Assembly (NCBI GenBank): GCA_903772945.1
Contig: CAICTM010000034.1
Span: forward strand, 1-64,000
Length of the DNA stretch: 64,000 nt
Direction: 5' to 3'
Source: Seminavis robusta
Lineage: Eukaryota; Bacillariophyta; Bacillariophyceae; Naviculales; Naviculaceae
A program made the position numbers and the translations under genes. The notes below the pieces were generated by a model that saw nothing but the letters and a program-made list of their open reading frames with translations, was not told where the DNA came from and did not search any database. Of this stretch, positions 60,360 to 64,000 are shown piece after piece (position 1 is the first letter of the stretch; each line of letters starts with the position of its first letter).

Positions 60360-61209
60360 TGTGGCTCTTACTCGTACTCCTTTTGCTCTCAATTGAATCG
60401 GTTGCTTGATGGACAGAAGACTTCGGAGATCTTTCTGTCGAATTGAATTGTGAGAGTGATTGCCGTGGAGGCCAATGCTGTTTGCTGTTCAGGGTTCCGA
60501 ATGTGGCACGCATGCATGCACAACACCTTAACCCTTTCGTCGATGGTTGGACCAAAAACAGAGAACTGAAGCCAAGCTTGGATAAAAGAGGCATTCTAGT
60601 TTTGTCACCCTTATTGGAAAGATACGTAGACGTATTTGGATAAAACGAGAGAATTAAATCTGCAAACGGAGTTGGATCTTTCCCAACTGCTTCCGGCAAA
60701 GCTTACTCGGAGTAACAGTACCGTCTGCAATTTCAAAGGCTTATTGTGCATCCGACCAAAGCCACGTGAGCTTGAGTGACGATCACCTCCTCACATTTTC
60801 CCAGACGAAAATGCAAGGCTCACAAAGGATGATGCTGCGAGGTTGTGGCGAAGCAAATGCATCTTCAGGAAGAGTAATGATTGGACGAACTCTTGGCTTG
60901 TTTGCTGTGTGTTGACATGTTGACATGCAGCATGTATACTCCTACTTGACTTTCTGACGCAAGATTTCTTGCTAGCTAGCTAGCTACCTGGCTATCATAC
61001 CGTAGGTGGTCTCAATCAAGATCTTCTTGGTAGAACCTCCTCCAGCCATCAAGTGCAAACCAACCCTTCCGGATACCATACCAAAAACCAAACCAAAACC
61101 AAACAATCCAAGAGAGTTCACACAAAATACAACCAAGCAAATCTTCGTTGCCGATCGAACAAGCACAATACCGTACTAGTTAGCTAGCTAGCTAGAATAC
61201 CTGCCAAGA
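60360..61209. other. Intergenic upstream of the S28 peptidase gene
   Basis: No gene recognised; a minus-strand frame 60322-60699 has no domain. CTAGCTAGCTAG runs at about 60972-60985 and 61182-61193, the latter just before the S28 start. Confidence 0.5.
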
Positions 61210-63048
61210 ATGACCATGAGCTTGCCAATGAGCTATCAAAGTGTACCTCAAGTGGCCAACCACACAGAGTTGGCCAACCACGAGACAGCTCGGCTTCAAC
61301 GAGATGATTCTGTCCGTGAGTATACCTCAGAGCCTGGCGCCAGTTTTGCTTCATCGCTTCCTCGAGCTGCCAAGATCTTTCTTGTTGGATTGGCCGTTCT
61401 GGCCTTCATGGCACTTGCATCCTCTTCTTCTCCCTCCAACAGCACCAGCTTCAACAAGGAGGACTTGGAGGTGCAACTGTGGGGAAGCAGTCGTCATGAA
61501 CTTGACGATCACAAGCACAAACACAAGCATGGACACAAGCACAAGCATGAACCTGAACCTGAACCCAAACACCATCATGACAAGAAGCCTGAGGAGAAAA
61601 AGGAAGAAAAGCCCCTTGAAGAATGGCAAATCCCACGCTACTTCAATGACCAGCTCGTGGATCACTTCAGTGCCGATACTACTACTTGGTCCAATCGATA
61701 CTACATTAGCAGTGAATACTTCAAAGGACCTGGACACCCATTGATTGTCATCATGGGAGGAGAAGGACCCGTCGACGAAGTCTTTTATCCCTTTGTCAAG
61801 GATACTCTAGCCGGAAAGTTTGGCGCCTTTGTCCTTCAGACAGAACATCGCTTTTATGGAACATCCATCCCCACCGATGCCGGAGCTGCTGCCTTGCCCA
61901 CCAATGACGAGTTCAAACAGTTGCTCTCCCCCGATCAAGCGCTAAAAGACTTTGTCCGCATCACCCGACACATTCAAGCCGAGATTGGATGCAGTGCCGA
62001 CCGTACTTCCCCCGAGTATTGTCCCGTCATTACTGTGGGAGCATCCTATCCTGGATTCTTGTCGGCCATGATGCGATTCGTGTACCCAGAAGTCGTGGAC
62101 ATGTCCTATGCATCCAGTGCCCCGCTCTTGCTCTATGCGCAAGCTCGTTCCACCGAGGTTTACTTTGACTATGTGACACAAGTGGCCGAAACCGCCTCAC
62201 CGGGATGTGCTGCTGCCACCAAGAGCACCCTGCTGCAAGTCAAGCAAGCCATTTCGGGAATGTCCATGCACAAAGCCGTCAAGGACTTGGGTATCTGCAA
62301 CAACATTCCCGAATACATTACCACGAGTGAGCTTCTAGCGGAAGAACTGACCATGATGGTTGGATTCTCCAATGCCGACTTTAACATGGACTATCACCCT
62401 CCAGGAGACAAGAATACAGATGTCATCAAGGGCTGTCATGCATTTCAACAAGACAAGAAGACTCCCATGGAACGAATGGCCAATTGGCTCGTTGTCAAGG
62501 CGGAATCGGGAGCCACCGACCATCCAGGAGAACCTTGTTACGATTTGCACTGGGACATTCCATCCGGTCCCAACGCCACCATCACTGGAGCTGACTGGTC
62601 CGGCATGGGAGATGGCGACACTGCAAACACATGGGAATATCAATGCTGCAAGGACCTCATTATTGAGACTGGCTTTGGTCCGAATAGCATGTTTTTGGAT
62701 CGTCCCTTTGACTTGGATTGGTTGACGGAGCATTGTCAGGCCCGTTTCCAAGTGGATCCTCAACCTACCCGCATGGTGGACAACTGGCACTTTGACAAGT
62801 TGGTGGAACACGGTGCTTCTCACATTCTCTTTACGAACGGTTTGCAAGATGGCTGGAGTCCCTTGTCGTTTACGGAAGATTTGAGTGAAACCATTGTTGC
62901 GTTGAACTTACCTTCCGGTGCCCACCACAGTGATTTGAACGAATGCTGCAAGGACCGTCCCGAAGAACCGGACATTGTGGAAGGTCGCATCGAAGTGGCC
63001 CGTATTTTGGGCGAATGGATTGACGAACTCCAGCAGCAGGTTCAGTAG
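61210..63048 (+). CDS. S28-family serine carboxypeptidase (Pro-X carboxypeptidase-like)
   Basis: Intronless, 612 codons from ATG at 61210 (a second ATG two codons on). A hydrophobic segment at about 54-73 (KIFLVGLAVLAFMALASSSS) acts as signal anchor or signal peptide. Residues about 98-140 are an unusual linker of His/Lys repeats (HKHKHKHGHKHKH) and Pro/Glu. The peptidase fold starts with YFNDQLVDHF (the S28 'Q-x-x-D-H-F' start), then VIMGGEGPVDE and TEHRFYGTSIP. Catalytic triad: Ser about 279 in GASYPG, Asp about 547 in NGLQDGWSP, His about 572-573 in GAHHSDL. All are present, so an active exo- or dipeptidase that cuts next to Pro, in a lysosome/vacuole or outside the cell, is expected. Many Cys suggest disulphides and secretion. 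Confidence 0.95.
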   Translation: MTMSLPMSYQSVPQVANHTELANHETARLQRDDSVREYTSEPGASFASSLPRAAKIFLVGLAVLAFMALASSSSPSNSTSFNKEDLEVQLWGSSRHELDDHKHKHKHGHKHKHEPEPEPKHHHDKKPEEKKEEKPLEEWQIPRYFNDQLVDHFSADTTTWSNRYYISSEYFKGPGHPLIVIMGGEGPVDEVFYPFVKDTLAGKFGAFVLQTEHRFYGTSIPTDAGAAALPTNDEFKQLLSPDQALKDFVRITRHIQAEIGCSADRTSPEYCPVITVGASYPGFLSAMMRFVYPEVVDMSYASSAPLLLYAQARSTEVYFDYVTQVAETASPGCAAATKSTLLQVKQAISGMSMHKAVKDLGICNNIPEYITTSELLAEELTMMVGFSNADFNMDYHPPGDKNTDVIKGCHAFQQDKKTPMERMANWLVVKAESGATDHPGEPCYDLHWDIPSGPNATITGADWSGMGDGDTANTWEYQCCKDLIIETGFGPNSMFLDRPFDLDWLTEHCQARFQVDPQPTRMVDNWHFDKLVEHGASHILFTNGLQDGWSPLSFTEDLSETIVALNLPSGAHHSDLNECCKDRPEEPDIVEGRIEVARILGEWIDELQQQVQ

Positions 63049-63344
63049 TGAAACAAACAAAAATAATGATGAAGGTGAGGCCATGAGCACGCAAGAAGTG
63101 CCGTCGAGGCACGGAACGAGTTACATGGACGGATCATGAAAGAGCGATGGATTATAAAGAGGCAACTACATGGATTTTCCAAGCAAGGCACACAACTAAC
63201 TATATAGCAGAGAATGCATTCGATTGATTATTAGAAAAAGCTATAGCTTATTGATTGTCGTGTTTCGTGGTTAGTTGTAGTTTCCTGCTGCATGTGCATG
63301 ACATTGTATCCTCGTGCGTTTGTATTGTAGTTGGTTGCTTGTGT
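63049..63344. other. Convergent 3' region
   Basis: Just under 300 bp between the S28 stop and the stop of the minus-strand NTF2-like gene. Nothing else recognised. Confidence 0.5.
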
Positions 63345-64000
63345 CTACTTTCGTCTCCTCCTCCTCATGGCCTGCGGCCTGATCAACATGCTATCAACCA
63401 ACCAGCACGACTCATCGGTGGACCCGGCCGAGGAAGAAAGAATAAAGTTTACGGGCACGACATCCATGGTAGGATTAGGTCCAGTTTGCAATCTCGCCGT
63501 GAAGAATGCCTTGTTTCCGTCAAACGAGTAGTCGCCCTTGTCAATGGTCTTATTTTAAAAAATCGAATCAAATATAAATAGAAAGAGAAAACAGCAGAAA
63601 TAGGATGAGATTGAATCATTTGATGTACCGGTACCTTCTCTATTGTATTCTGATCTGTACTTACGACCTTTTCATGCTGAAAGAGCACCTTGTATTCTGA
63701 TTCTTTCAGAAAGTCAGCATAATCTTGTTCGGTGAGTCCAATTTTGCGTTCCTCTTGAATGGTGGATCCTGGACTTGCGTATCCGAAAAGTATTTCTACT
63801 CCTCTGTTTGTAGATGGATTGTCATTGTTGTTGAGTGCTTCTAGAATGAGCAGAACGACTTCTCCAGCAGTGAGTTCGGCATCAGGTACTCGGATAGGAG
63901 GAATATATTCCTTGGGTTTGTCATCTCCCCAGGGTCCATCTTCGTCTTCCTCGTCGTCATCTCTGGGTCCTCTGACCATTTCCACAAATCCTCCAGCCGT
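63345..64000 (-). CDS. NTF2-like/DUF4864-type protein, 3' part, two exons, runs off the edge
   Basis: Exon 64000-63665 (5' end outside the window; frame open to the edge), intron 63664-63549 (116 nt, GTAAGT donor, AATAAG acceptor), exon 63548-63345 ending in TAG. The splice is phase 0 and makes EYKVLFQHEKV-TIDKGDYSFDGNKAF. Visible part: an acidic stretch (RGPRDDDEEDEDGPWG), then LTAGEVVLLILEALNNND, a conserved-looking LFGYASPGS, LTEQDYADFL, and beta-strand-rich FFTARLQTG, DVVPVNFIL, CWLVDSMLI. It ends in an Arg run (RRRRRK). The helix-then-strands order fits an NTF2-like cone (DUF4864 comes to mind; plastid members exist), but no catalytic residues are evident. Function unknown. Confidence 0.75.

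Overview
The window is eukaryotic nuclear DNA and most likely comes from a raphid pennate diatom. The protein repertoire suggests this: single-pass membrane LRR proteins with long disordered cytoplasmic tails, ankyrin-like repeat proteins, a DUF285/BspA-like surface protein on a Pro/Thr stalk, and small secreted Cys-rich proteins. Genes are mostly intronless or have a few GT-AG introns of roughly 80-170 nt, and intergenic DNA is long and repeat-bearing. Seminavis-like genomes come to mind, but the species is a guess. There are no operons or bacterial signals.

Layout. 0-8 kb: an acidic ApoL-like protein, a two-helix membrane protein related to the ankyrin gene downstream, and a BTB-like gene broken by an in-frame TGA. 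8-16 kb: a half-size ABC exporter with an internal ZZ-type zinc finger, an acidic hypothetical protein, a possibly myristoylated ankyrin-like protein, and a JmjC/cupin oxygenase of the NO66/MINA53 type. 16-28 kb: an orphan open frame, a MAPEG-family membrane protein, a four-exon BspA-like surface protein, a secreted Cys-rich protein, a polytopic membrane protein and a GT17-like glycosyltransferase. 28-38 kb: two tandem LRR membrane proteins. The second is cut in its LRR domain by about 4.6 kb of decayed mobile-element-like DNA, and its missing 3' part lies on the far side. 39-43 kb: a six-exon gene encoding a pentameric ligand-gated ion channel (pLGIC). It carries an N-terminal type I periplasmic-binding-protein domain, an apparent fifth membrane helix and a long tail ending in an IQ motif. 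This is the most remarkable gene here. 44-49.6 kb: an MFS transporter and an SH3 protein. 49.6-60.4 kb: a repeat-rich block with degenerate copies of one RNI/LRR-like gene family, 25-bp palindromic arrays, a G-poor satellite, 124-bp tandem repeats and local duplications. 61-64 kb: an S28 serine carboxypeptidase and the end of a two-exon NTF2-like gene running off the right edge.

The genes do not form one pathway. Themes are membrane sensing and surface proteins (pLGIC, LRR proteins, BspA-like), transport (ABC, MFS) and secretion. Several genes show single-base frame breaks, which could be real decay or uncorrected long-read indels. I cannot tell these apart from sequence alone.
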